Shown here: positions 53,768 through 62,369 of the stretch, in pieces
How the letters are laid out: every line of letters starts with the position of its first letter
Position numbering within the stretch: the first letter of the stretch is position 1
Origin: Pontibacter diazotrophicus
GTDB taxonomy: Bacteria; Bacteroidota; Bacteroidia; Cytophagales; Hymenobacteraceae
NCBI RefSeq assembly: GCF_003367245.1
Contig: NZ_QRGR01000007.1
Location: 274,231-338,230, forward strand
Reading direction: 5' to 3'
DNA: 64,000 nucleotides
Notes under the pieces: generated by a model
Database searches by the model: none
Told to the model about the DNA's origin: nothing
The model's input: only the letters and a program-made list of their open reading frames with translations
Translations under genes and position numbers: made by a program

Positions 53768-56521
53768 ATGAGGAAAATTCTAATCGCAGTCGTTTTCTGC
53801 TTTCTGACGGTAAGCCAGGTTTTTGCACAGGCTTACGTAGATTTAAAACTTAAAACAGCTATCACCGACCGCATTACCCCCTTACAAGTAGTTGTCACTT
53901 TCAAAGGAGAAGGAGCCCCAACCCTGCTGGATATCTCAGCACTTACACAGGCTGGTATCATTAACGGATTGACTTTGAGAGCCCTGCCGATAGCCGGCAT
54001 AGTGGCAACAGCTTCACAGGTTGAAGCGCTGGCAGAGGACCCCAGGGTACTGTCGCTTTATCTGAACGAATCGCTGCAATACGAGAGCGATGGCGCCACT
54101 GAACTGACAGGTGTAGACAAAGCCCGAGACGAACTGGCGTTCACCTCCCAGAATGGTGGCTTTCCTGTTTCAGGACAAGGCATTGGCGTGCTGGTAAATG
54201 ACAGCGGTGTAGACGGTACACACCCGGACCTGCAGTTTGGCAAAAACCTGAAGCAGAACGTAACGGCTGCCACTAATTTAAATTCCGTGTCCGGGATACT
54301 ACCTTATACCCCACTGGAAAATGTGCCAAACACTGACGCCACCGGAGGCCACGGCACACACGTAGCAGGTATCGTGGGCGGAACAGGGCAGGCATCGTCG
54401 GGCAAGTATGAAGGGGTAGCTCCAGGCGCTGGCCTGGTAGGCTACGGTTCAGGTGCAGCGCTATTGCTGCTGGATGTTCTGTCTGGCTTTGATTATGCGA
54501 TCATCAATCAGGCTACTTATAACATCCGTGTCATCACTAACTCTTTTGGTACTACAAGCGACACAGGTACAGATGTAAACCCTGCAGACCCCATTACACT
54601 TGCCACCAAGCGATGTGTTGACCGTAACATAGTCGTGGTATTCTCTGCAGGTAACTCCGGCCCAGGCTCCGGCACTATGACAGGGCAGTATAAAAAAGCG
54701 CCTTGGGTTATTGCGGTTGCCGCCGGGGATAAGTCTGGCCGCCTCGCAAGCTTCTCTTCCAGAGGCATCGAAGGGAAAGGCGGCTCTTTCACGCTCGATG
54801 GTAATTCTTACAACTGGGAAGATCGTCCAACGGTTACATCGCCTGGCGTAGACATTATTTCTGCTAAGGTTACGGAGCCACTTACGGTGCTGTCTACGCA
54901 GCAGGACATTGATGCCATGGACCCGGCACATGTACCCTATTACACGCACAAGAGCGGCACCTCTATGGCAGCTCCGCATGTGGCAGGTATAGTTGCCCTC
55001 CTTCTGGATGCAAATCCATCGCTTACAGTAGCACAGGTAAAGGAAATTCTGCAGCAAACTGCCACCAACATACCGGATAGAGCGTCCTGGGAAGTGGGGG
55101 CTGGTTATGTCAATGCCTATGCTGCCATTGACAGAGCCTTTAGAGCTTCGGCCCCTTACGGTTCCACACTCAACCTGAACCGTACATTCAACAGCAATGT
55201 AAATACAAACACAGTATCTGAAAACTTTACTATTGATTATAATCCAGCAACTACTGCTACAAACATCTATGCATTTAATGTGGCAGAAGGCACAACAGGT
55301 TTGGAGGCTAAAATCAAAGCTACCGGTGTAGAAGGTGAGACAGGTAACCCTGTAAGGTTGTCTCTTATTTCACCGAATGGTGTGAGAACAAGTGCTGGTA
55401 TTCCGGTATTGTTTGCCCTGAGCTATGACCGGGGCGTAGCAGTAGCCTCACCTGAAGCAGGTACCTGGACGGCTGAAGTATCTGGTCTGAACGGGGTGGC
55501 TTTCCCGGAGCAAATAAACGGAGTTGTTAATATGATGACAGCTGCAGGCACCACAGGGTTAAGCGATATTACGGGCCACCCGGCAGAGGCCTCCATTAAA
55601 ATGGCCGTGAGTGCCCGTTTAGCCGATGGTCTCTCTGGCGGTGGCTATAAGCCAGATGAACTCCTGAAGCGCATCGACCTGGCAGATTACCTGATGATGG
55701 GAGAGGGCATTCGTCAGTTCCTGCCAATAGATGGTGCCTTTACCTTAACAGATGTGAAGGATAGAAACCTGCTGGCTGAGTCTATAGTAGCGAGGGGCGG
55801 TGCTTTACGGGACAGAGAGCATAAGTTTGCAGGCATTATGCTTCCTGCAACTGCAGGTAAATTCTCTCCTAACGGTAAAGTAAACCGGGCAGAGTTGTCT
55901 TACTCACTGGTGCAGGCTTTAGGTTTGCAGGATTTTGCGTTGGAGCGCAACGGTAAAACACCGACTGTTGAGGTGAATGGTACCAGCTATGACATTGAGG
56001 ATGCCGCTGATATTCCTGCCGGTCTGGAAGGCTATGTGAGCGTGGCGCTGGAGCTGAATTTGATTAATGCCTATTACTCCCTGACACAGGGTCCATATGA
56101 CCTGGAGCCAATGCTGCACGCTAGCTTTAAGCCACTGCAGGATGTTACCCGTGCTGATTTCGCGGTCATTATCACCCGCACACACGCACAGTGGAATGCG
56201 GGTACACAACCGCTTTCAGCTTCTGGCAGCTCAGCGGCTGTAGTCGCTTCGGGTGTGATGCCTGAAGAACGCGTTTACAGCTATCCAAATCCATTCTCCG
56301 GCAGAACGACCATTAGCTATATGGTGCCACAGGACGGACCGGTGCAGGTAACAGTGTATGATGTGTTAGGCAAGAAAGTGAAAACGCTGGTAGCAGAAAG
56401 CCTGAAAACGGGTAACTATTCTGTAGACTTTGAAGCAGGCAACCTGCCAGGCGGAACATACATCTATCGTGTAGAGGCTGGAAATAAGGTGTTTACCAAC
56501 AGGATGGTACTGACAAAGTAG
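53768..56521 (+). CDS. Subtilisin-like serine protease (S8) with T9SS sorting domain
   Basis: A 917-residue exported protease. The signal peptide (ILIAVVFCFLTVSQVFAQ) is followed by an inhibitor_I9-like propeptide region and the catalytic domain with Asp145 in VNDSGVDGTHPD, His195 in GGHGTHVAGI and Ser near 399 in SGTSMAAPHVAG. A region near 690-820 (SPNGKVNRAELSYSLVQALG and LQDVTRADFAVIITRTH) resembles S-layer homology motifs. The C-terminal about 80 residues are a T9SS type A sorting domain (YPNPFSGRTTISY, VYDVLGKKVKTL, GTYIYRVEAG), so it is exported to the cell surface or medium. Substrates unknown. A strong terminator follows at 56547-56580. Confidence 0.95.
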   Translation: MRKILIAVVFCFLTVSQVFAQAYVDLKLKTAITDRITPLQVVVTFKGEGAPTLLDISALTQAGIINGLTLRALPIAGIVATASQVEALAEDPRVLSLYLNESLQYESDGATELTGVDKARDELAFTSQNGGFPVSGQGIGVLVNDSGVDGTHPDLQFGKNLKQNVTAATNLNSVSGILPYTPLENVPNTDATGGHGTHVAGIVGGTGQASSGKYEGVAPGAGLVGYGSGAALLLLDVLSGFDYAIINQATYNIRVITNSFGTTSDTGTDVNPADPITLATKRCVDRNIVVVFSAGNSGPGSGTMTGQYKKAPWVIAVAAGDKSGRLASFSSRGIEGKGGSFTLDGNSYNWEDRPTVTSPGVDIISAKVTEPLTVLSTQQDIDAMDPAHVPYYTHKSGTSMAAPHVAGIVALLLDANPSLTVAQVKEILQQTATNIPDRASWEVGAGYVNAYAAIDRAFRASAPYGSTLNLNRTFNSNVNTNTVSENFTIDYNPATTATNIYAFNVAEGTTGLEAKIKATGVEGETGNPVRLSLISPNGVRTSAGIPVLFALSYDRGVAVASPEAGTWTAEVSGLNGVAFPEQINGVVNMMTAAGTTGLSDITGHPAEASIKMAVSARLADGLSGGGYKPDELLKRIDLADYLMMGEGIRQFLPIDGAFTLTDVKDRNLLAESIVARGGALRDREHKFAGIMLPATAGKFSPNGKVNRAELSYSLVQALGLQDFALERNGKTPTVEVNGTSYDIEDAADIPAGLEGYVSVALELNLINAYYSLTQGPYDLEPMLHASFKPLQDVTRADFAVIITRTHAQWNAGTQPLSASGSSAAVVASGVMPEERVYSYPNPFSGRTTISYMVPQDGPVQVTVYDVLGKKVKTLVAESLKTGNYSVDFEAGNLPGGTYIYRVEAGNKVFTNRMVLTK

Positions 56522-56546
56522 CGCTCTAAGCTTTTTCTCAGCAATG

Positions 56547-56580
56547 AAGAAGCCATCCGGACCCGGATGGCTTCTTTTTT
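56547..56580. terminator. Strong intrinsic terminator
   Basis: AAGAAGCCATCCGG (56547-56560) and CCGGATGGCTTCTT (56563-56576) pair perfectly around AC, followed by a T-run. It serves the subtilase gene and overlaps the end of the convergent site-2 protease gene. Confidence 0.9.
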
Positions 56581-57868
56581 ATTCAATAATAAAAGGCGAA
56601 GGACTGAAGCAGAGAAGGAAGATGACGAACGCAAATATACCCAGCGCCTTTCGCATAGGCGTGAGGGGCCGTTCGTCAGGACAGGACGGGTGGAAGATGC
56701 CCATTACCCGCGAGAGAAGCAGGCCAAACACGAGCCAACCACTATACCCATCCGCTTCTGGAAAGGCAAAAGAAATCAGTACCTGTGCCAGCACGACAAA
56801 AGCCGTCAGGTACAGGGCGTAGGGTAGTGTTGGCGCTGCCGGTTTCAGCACAAACAGCAGGTACAGGATGTAAAACGTCCACATCCAGATGTAACCAGAC
56901 AGCTCAGGGAAAAGCTCAGAAAAACCGTACTGGAGCAATAGTAGCCCTATGGCCGCAGCCAAGCCCTGGCGCCTGTCGTCTAATATCTTCCAGAGCGCCC
57001 AATAACTGAATGGTGCAAACACCACGAGTAGTTCTTCCGCCCACACAGGCTCTGTGTATGGCGAGATAATACCCAACCCGGCATAGAGGATGAACAGAGT
57101 GAAGAAGATGGGGGAGAGGCGGTTAAACTGCCTATAGCCAATCAGGCCGTAAAGCACATGGCCCCCGTCTAACTGACCAATGGGTAGCAGGTTGAGCGCC
57201 GTAAAGAAAAGCGCCAGGTAACCTGCAAACACCAGGGGGTAGTGGATGACTTCATACTTGTTAGGCACCAGTTCCGGGTCTGCTACAAATCGCTCAAAGG
57301 CGATAAACAGCAGGTTCTTACCCAGGTAAAAGCTTCCTAAACCTTCCTGGTACACATATTGTGCGTAATCCAGCCCAAAGCGCTTGTACTCCGGGTGTAT
57401 GTCGAAAATATACTCCTGCGGCGGGAGGTGTGTAAAGGCGTAGAAGAGCAGCGGAATAGCTACCACAAAACCAGCCAGCGGCCCGGCGACGCCAATATCA
57501 AAAAACTGCCGCCGCGAAAAGATGCGCTCCTTTATCCGGATAAAGGCTCCCATGGTACCCAGCGAAAAAGAAATACCAAACCACAACGGAATGTAGTAAG
57601 GTAAGGTCACGTTGGTACGGTAGTATTTGGCTGTGAAATAGTGGCCGAACTCATGCACCGTCAGCACCCCTAAAAAGGGTAATGAAAAGTAAAGTCCACC
57701 TGCAAACTCTGCCCAGGTAATGGTGCCTGTCCAGTCAAAGCCTTCCGGGCCCACAAAGAAAAGCTTGCCAAAACGCCACTCCGTTCCCGCAAGGGTAGTG
57801 GTGACGAGCGTAATACAGAAAAGCAGCAGGTGAAGAGGGTAGTTGTGCTGCTGCTTAGATGGTAACAT
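56579..57868 (-). CDS. Site-2 protease family (M50) membrane metallopeptidase
   Basis: A 429-residue intramembrane zinc protease. HEFGH (72-76) lies in a membrane segment, and the third ligand is in the NLLPIGQLDGGHVLYG motif (near residues 226-241). Six or more spans; a soluble insert lies between the two motifs. The C-terminal spans form an extra hydrophobic domain beyond the catalytic core. Such proteases release membrane-bound regulators or process signal-peptide remnants. Its start overlaps the end of the HAD gene by 14 bp, indicating coupled translation. Confidence 0.9.
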   Translation of the reverse strand: MLPSKQQHNYPLHLLLFCITLVTTTLAGTEWRFGKLFFVGPEGFDWTGTITWAEFAGGLYFSLPFLGVLTVHEFGHYFTAKYYRTNVTLPYYIPLWFGISFSLGTMGAFIRIKERIFSRRQFFDIGVAGPLAGFVVAIPLLFYAFTHLPPQEYIFDIHPEYKRFGLDYAQYVYQEGLGSFYLGKNLLFIAFERFVADPELVPNKYEVIHYPLVFAGYLALFFTALNLLPIGQLDGGHVLYGLIGYRQFNRLSPIFFTLFILYAGLGIISPYTEPVWAEELLVVFAPFSYWALWKILDDRRQGLAAAIGLLLLQYGFSELFPELSGYIWMWTFYILYLLFVLKPAAPTLPYALYLTAFVVLAQVLISFAFPEADGYSGWLVFGLLLSRVMGIFHPSCPDERPLTPMRKALGIFAFVIFLLCFSPSPFIIE

Positions 57869-58487
57869 TTTTAAAAACCTCGTTAATCGTAAGTGGTGGC
57901 TGCAGGTGAAGGGTATTCAGCCCTACTTTATCTGCGCTTTCAATGTGCTGGATGCTGTCGTCAATAAACAGCGTTTCTTCTTTCTCTAAGCCATTCATGG
58001 CCAGAATCTGCTCAAAGATGGCTGCATCCGGCTTCCGCTTCCCAATGAGGTGGGAGTAATAGCTTTGCTCAAACAGCGAATCCAGACTTGGAATTGTGAA
58101 GCTGCGCGCCACTATCTCGTTGAAACGTTTCATGTGGATGGCATTGGTATTGCTCAGTAAAAAGAGGCGGTACTTCTTACCTAGCTTCAGCAGCAGGTCA
58201 ATGCGCTCCTGTGGGATGTCCAGCAGCATGGCATTCCAGGCGGCGTCTATCTCTTCATCAGAGGCGGTGATGCCGTAGGCGGCGCGTAATTCACTGCGGA
58301 AAGCCTCAGGCGAGCTGGCACCTGTCTCAAACATGTCGAACAGTTGGCTCTGTTCTTTCTGGTTATAGGCAATGCTACAGTTTTCTTTGCACAGTTTCTG
58401 CAGCTCTTCTATGCTCTTGTTATAGTTGAGGTTAATGATGACACCACCCAGGTCGAAGATTATATTCTTAATTTGTGTCAGATCCAC
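57855..58487 (-). CDS. HAD family hydrolase (subfamily IA)
   Basis: A haloacid-dehalogenase-like phosphatase. Motif I is NIIFDLGGVIINLN, where the usual DxDGT is replaced by the D-x-G-G-V form common in YihX-like enzymes; motif II is FLLSNTNAIH, motif III Lys is in YYSHLIGKRKPD and motif IV is TLFIDDSIQH. The frame is open for another 36 codons, but that extension runs into the tRNA gene and looks non-conserved. GTG at 58487, just before DLTQIKNIIFDLGG, is the likely start (211 residues). A substrate such as a sugar phosphate or FMN is possible. Cotranscribed with the site-2 protease gene. Confidence 0.85.
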   Translation of the reverse strand: MDLTQIKNIIFDLGGVIINLNYNKSIEELQKLCKENCSIAYNQKEQSQLFDMFETGASSPEAFRSELRAAYGITASDEEIDAAWNAMLLDIPQERIDLLLKLGKKYRLFLLSNTNAIHMKRFNEIVARSFTIPSLDSLFEQSYYSHLIGKRKPDAAIFEQILAMNGLEKEETLFIDDSIQHIESADKVGLNTLHLQPPLTINEVFKNVTI

Positions 58488-58580
58488 GGAAAAAATATTT
58501 TCGTTTCTATTTGAAATATTGAATGCAAATATGTAAAATTGCACTCCCAAATCAAAGAAAGGCATGCCTTTTAAGGGAAC

Positions 58581-58654
58581 GGGCCTATAGCTCATTCGGT
58601 TAGAGCAACTGACTCATAATCAGTAGGTGCCTGGTTCGATTCCAGGTGGGCCCA
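58581..58654 (+). tRNA. tRNA with CAT anticodon (elongator Met or lysidine-modified Ile2)
   Basis: A 74-base cloverleaf: acceptor GGGCCTA/TGGGCCC (one G-T), D stem GCTC/GAGC, anticodon stem ACTGA/TCAGT with loop CTCATAA, T arm CCTGG/CCAGG with TTCGATT, discriminator A. CCA is not encoded. Sequence alone does not separate elongator Met from Ile2, but the CTCATAA loop excludes initiator-type features such as an unpaired 1-72. It is followed by its own terminator. Confidence 0.93.
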
Positions 58655-58664
58655 CTTCATAATC

Positions 58665-58701
58665 AAGCACTTACGAGATAGAACTTGTAAGTGCTTTTTT
58701 T
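58665..58701 (+). terminator. tRNA terminator
   Basis: AAGCACTTACGAG (58665-58677) pairs with CTTGTAAGTGCTT (58684-58696) with one G-T wobble, followed by a T-run to 58701. Confidence 0.85.
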
Positions 58702-59054
58702 ATGAGCACACAAGTAGCAGTATTAGACTTCAGCACTTGTTTTCATTCTGTGCCGTTGGCACTTGGCTTTTGTGGCACAAAGTTCATCAAGAGCGCGATG
58801 TTGCAACCTCTTAGTTATTGATAGCCTCTCCATAGTTACAACACTTCCTTATTTATATACACCAATTGTACTGGAGAATAGGGTAGGGTATGAGGTGAAG
58901 TATATTGTTGTTCACACAAAATTATTTTATGGATTTTTAACTCTATCAATAATCAATATTAGGTATCACAATGAGTTCCTATGAAAATGCCAAAGTCGAG
59001 CTAAGTAGGCATGATGCAGGCCGACGTTTCCTGCCTTAGCGCATACAAGTTTGT
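58702..59054. other. Low-GC gap between the tRNA and fic
   Basis: About 350 bp with no gene I can support; one open frame (58763-58984) gives an unrecognisable product. A copy of the tRNA 3' end was sought as an attachment site and not seen. Confidence 0.4.
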
Positions 59055-59085
59055 ATGAGTCGATTAAATTTGTTATTCGGCTCAT
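59055..59085. promoter_or_regulatory. Candidate operator palindrome 1 upstream of fic
   Basis: ATGAGTCGATTAA, spacer ATTTG and TTATTCGGCTCAT are inverted copies matching at 11 of 13 positions. The site covers the putative -33 element of the fic promoter, so binding would block transcription. The binding protein is unknown; the Fic protein's own C-terminal winged helix is the first candidate. Confidence 0.55.
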
Positions 59086-59101
59086 TTTTATTTTATATTT
59101 G
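59069..59101 (+). promoter_or_regulatory. Putative fic promoter
   Basis: TTTG (59069-59072), a 21-base spacer and TATATTTG (59094-59101) match the Bacteroidota -33/-7 consensus in sequence and spacing. The expected start point is near 59106, leaving a leader of about 22 bases. Confidence 0.65.
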
Positions 59102-59129
59102 AGCCATTTAAGCGTTATATTCGGCTCAT
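59099..59129. promoter_or_regulatory. Candidate operator palindrome 2 at the fic start
   Basis: TTGAGCCATTTAA, spacer GCG and TTATATTCGGCTCA form a second, looser inverted repeat using the same GGCTCA half-site. It overlaps the -7 element and the start codon. The 12-bp half TATTCGGCTCAT is repeated exactly at 59074-59085 and 59118-59129. Confidence 0.55.
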
Positions 59130-60231
59130 GATCTACAATTGGCAACAACCCGACTGGCTTGAATTCAGGTATGATGTAAGCGAAGTAGAAGATATGCTCT
59201 TCGAGTTCGCAGAGCTGACGGGGCATGTCAGTGGGATGTTGAAGGCCCTCCCTGAAGCGGCCCAGTTGGAAGCTGTGATTGACATGATGGTGGCTGAAGC
59301 TATCAAAACGTCAGAAATTGAAGGCGAGTACCTTAGCCGCCAGGATGTTGTTTCATCTATCCGCAATAACCTCGGCCTTAATCAAACCCTTGAAGCTACA
59401 AAAGATAAAATGGCGCAAGGGGCGGGTGAATTGATGGCCGATGCCCGTAAAACCTATGCGGATGCCTTGACAGTGGAGAAGCTCTTCCAATGGCACACGA
59501 TGCTTTTAAAAGAGCAGAAACAAGTCAAAGTCGGCGTGTGGCGCAGCCATGAGGAACCGATGCAGGTTGTTTCAGGCGCGCTTGGTAAAGAAAAGGTGCA
59601 TTTTGAAGCTCCTCCCTCTTCTCGCATACCGGATGAAATGAGTAGGTTCATTCAATGGTTCAATCATACAGCACCTGGAGGAGGCAATGAGATCAGGAAA
59701 GCCCCTGTCAGGTCGGCGGTTGCACATTTATATTTTGAAACCCTTCACCCGTTTGAAGATGGCAATGGCAGAATCGGGCGCGCCATAGCAGAAAAAGCTT
59801 TGTCGCAAACCCTGGGCCGTCCGGTGTTGCTTAGCCTCTCAAGGACAATAGAGGCAGATAAGAAAGCGTATTACAATGCCTTGGAGCAGGCACAGAAAAG
59901 CAACGACATCACGTCCTGGGTTATATACTTTGTCAGTGGTATTCTAACCTCACAGCAACAGGCTATCAGCCTTGTCGATTTCATTCTGAAGAAATCGAAG
60001 TTCTTTGACCGGTTCAGGAACTCACTGAATGAACGGCAAATAAAGGCTGTAAGAAGGATGCTTGACGCAGGACCGGAGGGTTTTGAGGGAGGTATGAACG
60101 CAAGAAAATATATAGCTATTACCAAAGCCTCCAAGGCGACTGCAACAAGAGATTTGCAGCATCTTCTGGAACTGGGAGCGTTCATCCAGGAAGGTGGCGG
60201 TCGGAGTACCCGCTATATTTTAAATATTTAA
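59128..60231 (+). CDS. Fic family protein with DUF4172 and C-terminal winged helix
   Basis: A 367-residue Fic enzyme, a class that usually transfers AMP to hydroxyl groups of target proteins. N-terminal DUF4172 (WQQPDWLEFRYD). An inhibitory helix with motif TSEIEG (T/SxxxEG, 61-66) precedes the Fic core, making it a class II self-inhibited Fic. The active-site loop is HPFEDGNGRIGR (207-218), complete. The C-terminal region (NERQIKAVRRML, then ATATRDLQHLLELGAFIQEGGGRSTRYIL) is a winged helix, suggesting DNA binding and self-regulation through the palindromes upstream. No antitoxin gene is adjacent, as expected for class II. Target protein unknown. Confidence 0.93.
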   Translation: MIYNWQQPDWLEFRYDVSEVEDMLFEFAELTGHVSGMLKALPEAAQLEAVIDMMVAEAIKTSEIEGEYLSRQDVVSSIRNNLGLNQTLEATKDKMAQGAGELMADARKTYADALTVEKLFQWHTMLLKEQKQVKVGVWRSHEEPMQVVSGALGKEKVHFEAPPSSRIPDEMSRFIQWFNHTAPGGGNEIRKAPVRSAVAHLYFETLHPFEDGNGRIGRAIAEKALSQTLGRPVLLSLSRTIEADKKAYYNALEQAQKSNDITSWVIYFVSGILTSQQQAISLVDFILKKSKFFDRFRNSLNERQIKAVRRMLDAGPEGFEGGMNARKYIAITKASKATATRDLQHLLELGAFIQEGGGRSTRYILNI

Positions 60232-60255
60232 TTTCAATAAACACTTTGTGCAGGA

Positions 60256-60722
60256 CTAATCGAAAAGGATCAGCCCTGCAAAAGTACCTATACACCGGCT
60301 TGTGGAATTGTTACTGTTTTCAAGAAGGTGCTTCAAGTTCTGTCCAAGAAGATTATCCCAGCCCCCCTCAAATCGCTCTTTTTTGAAATGCGGATGATTG
60401 GGAAAACTCTCTATATCTGTTTGAATCACCCTTAACTTAGTTTTGTCTTCTTCCGAAAATAAATCAAATATAACCTCTGAATTTCCCTGATAGCCTTTAT
60501 AAGCCCAATTATGCGCTAACGTTCTACCACTTTAGTCACAATCCATTCCTTTTGGTACTCGGCACTGCTATCATCAAATTGAAATTTAAATCCGACTATA
60601 GGTTCAAATTGTTTAAGTTGAGGAAAATACCATTCCTTCATTTTATCCTTATCAGTTAAAGCCTGCCAAACTTTCTCAATTGGTACATTATAATTAAACT
60701 CTTTTATTAGTGGAGTGCTCAT
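60256..60722 (-). pseudogene. AHSA1/SRPBCC family gene with a frameshift
   Basis: The first frame (60722-60516) gives MSTPLIKEFNYNVPIEKVWQ, ALTDKDKMKEWYFPQ and WIVTKVVE, then stops. In the next frame the protein continues without a gap: TLAHNWAYKGYQGNSEVIFD, RFEGGWDNLLGQNLKHLLE, ending at 60256. Together they make a full-length Aha1-type SRPBCC domain (about 155 residues). A single missing base near 60517 (one A in a GAAACG context) explains the break. Either a recent pseudogene or a sequencing error; the rest of the sequence is undamaged. Confidence 0.85.
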
Positions 60723-61052
60723 GATTTTTTATCTGTTAATATTTCCGAAAAGCAAAGAATAGATAACTCAGCTTCTTGCAGAACGGGTCACCGCTTGTTG
60801 CCGTCCCAAGAAACGGGGGAATTTTAATACAGCAGAAGCAGCTTTGCAACACCTGGTGGCAAAGCAACGCTTTGCCACCAGGTGTTGCTGGTACTGTCAT
60901 AAATACTCTCCAAGCTTAGGAAAAGTGGCTTTTTATACCATAATTCCTAAAATTATTTTAAATTTAAAGCGATACAGTTGGGAGCTTAATGTAACTAACT
61001 ACTCTTACCAAAACTACTATTTTCCTACACAGGTGACATTCCAGTGATTCAT
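60723..61052. other. Intergenic region upstream of the histidine kinase
   Basis: Contains the perfect hairpin at 60846-60888 and AT-rich sequence before the kinase start. No further gene supported. Confidence 0.45.
60846..60888. repeat. Perfect 20-bp inverted repeat (hairpin)
   Basis: Arms 60846-60865 and 60869-60888 are exact reverse complements around a 3-base loop AAC. The stem is about 55% GC. A T-run does not follow directly, so it is not a standard terminator for either neighbour, and the AHSA1 gene points away from it. Confidence 0.85.
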
Positions 61053-62258
61053 ATGCCGGACCAATTATTGAAGGACATGGAAGCCGTCAAGCAAATTCCA
61101 GTTGTCACCATGATGCTTGATGTTATTTGCCAAACAACTGGAATGGGCTTTGCGGCAGTTGCCCGGGTGACGCAGGACAGATGGCTTGCCTGCAGCGTCC
61201 GGGACGAAGTGCAGTTTGGCCTGGAAGAGGGAGGGGAGCTGAAGATTGAGACGACCATCTGCAATGAGATACGGGACAGCCGCAAGCCGGTGATCATTGA
61301 TAACGTCAGCGAGGCCCCCCTTTACAAAAATCACCACACGCCCAAAATGTATGGTCTTCAAAGCTATATATCCTTTCCCATCATCTTAAAGAACGGAGAG
61401 TTCTTCGGGACCCTTTGTGCCATAGATTCAAAACCCGCACAAGTGAACAATAGTAAAGTCATTGGCATGTTCACGATGTTTGCGGAACTGCTGGCTTTTC
61501 ACCTGCAAAGCCTGGATTTGCTGGAACGCAGCTATAAGACGAATATGGAGTTGGGCAATCAGAACAGAGTCCTGGCCAGTGCCAACTTTGAACTTGACAA
61601 CTTTGTCTACACAGCATCCCACGACCTGAAATCACCAGTTTCCAACATCGAAGGTTTGCTTGATGAACTTTCTGAGACTATCGCTAAGGGGCAGATAGAC
61701 AGGATTGAAGTCAACCAAATTGTTCAGTTGATGAAATCCTCCGTTAAGCGGTTTAACACAACTATCAGTGACCTTACAGCTATTGTGGAGCTGGAAAAGG
61801 CAAGCTTGAGTAAAGATCCCGAAGAAATAGACTTCTTTGATGTGGTGGAAGCTGCAAAAATGGACTTACATAAGCTGATAGTAGAATCCAACGCGAAAAT
61901 CAAGGTAGTCTCTGCGGACAGACTCTTGGTGGGTTTGTCCAAAAAGAATTTAAAAAGCGTCATCCAAAACCTTTTGAGCAATGCCATCAAGTACCGCTCG
62001 CCTGACAGGAAGCTGGAAGTAACCGTGCGGATGGAAGAGGTTGAAGGCAGGACACATCTTACAGTTGAAGACAACGGTTTGGGGATACCATCTGATAAGC
62101 AGGACAAGGTCTTCACCATGTTCAAACGTTTCCATGATCATGTGGAAGGGAGCGGTCTCGGCCTATATATAGTAAAGCGAATAGTAGATGCTGTTAAAGG
62201 GCAGATTCAGGTAAGAAGCACCCTGGACAGAGGAACATCTTTCCTTATCATCTTCTAG
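61053..62258 (+). CDS. GAF domain sensor histidine kinase
   Basis: A 401-residue soluble sensor kinase. N-terminal GAF domain (about 15-160; GELKIETTICNEIRDSRKPV and FFGTLCAIDSKP are typical), a short coiled-coil linker, an HisKA domain with the phospho-acceptor His190 in ASHDLKSPV, and the HATPase domain with QNLLSNAIKYRS (N box), VEDNGLGIP (G1), FKRFH (F) and GSGLGLYIVKRIV (G2). No membrane segment, so it senses an intracellular ligand. No response regulator gene is adjacent. ATG at 61053 is preferred to a GTG three codons upstream. Signal unknown. Confidence 0.92.
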   Translation: MPDQLLKDMEAVKQIPVVTMMLDVICQTTGMGFAAVARVTQDRWLACSVRDEVQFGLEEGGELKIETTICNEIRDSRKPVIIDNVSEAPLYKNHHTPKMYGLQSYISFPIILKNGEFFGTLCAIDSKPAQVNNSKVIGMFTMFAELLAFHLQSLDLLERSYKTNMELGNQNRVLASANFELDNFVYTASHDLKSPVSNIEGLLDELSETIAKGQIDRIEVNQIVQLMKSSVKRFNTTISDLTAIVELEKASLSKDPEEIDFFDVVEAAKMDLHKLIVESNAKIKVVSADRLLVGLSKKNLKSVIQNLLSNAIKYRSPDRKLEVTVRMEEVEGRTHLTVEDNGLGIPSDKQDKVFTMFKRFHDHVEGSGLGLYIVKRIVDAVKGQIQVRSTLDRGTSFLIIF

Positions 62259-62369
62259 GAGGTTCAGGGAGGTTATTGCAATACACAGCAACACTGATAC
62301 AGCTCTCTGTGAACACAGTTAATGTAGACTTCCCTAAAAGTCGGCCATTTGGAAGTTGAAAAAATCTTT

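Noticed and set aside
54461..55057. 198-codon frame antisense to the subtilase
   Set aside because: Lies inside the catalytic domain of a clear S8 protease.
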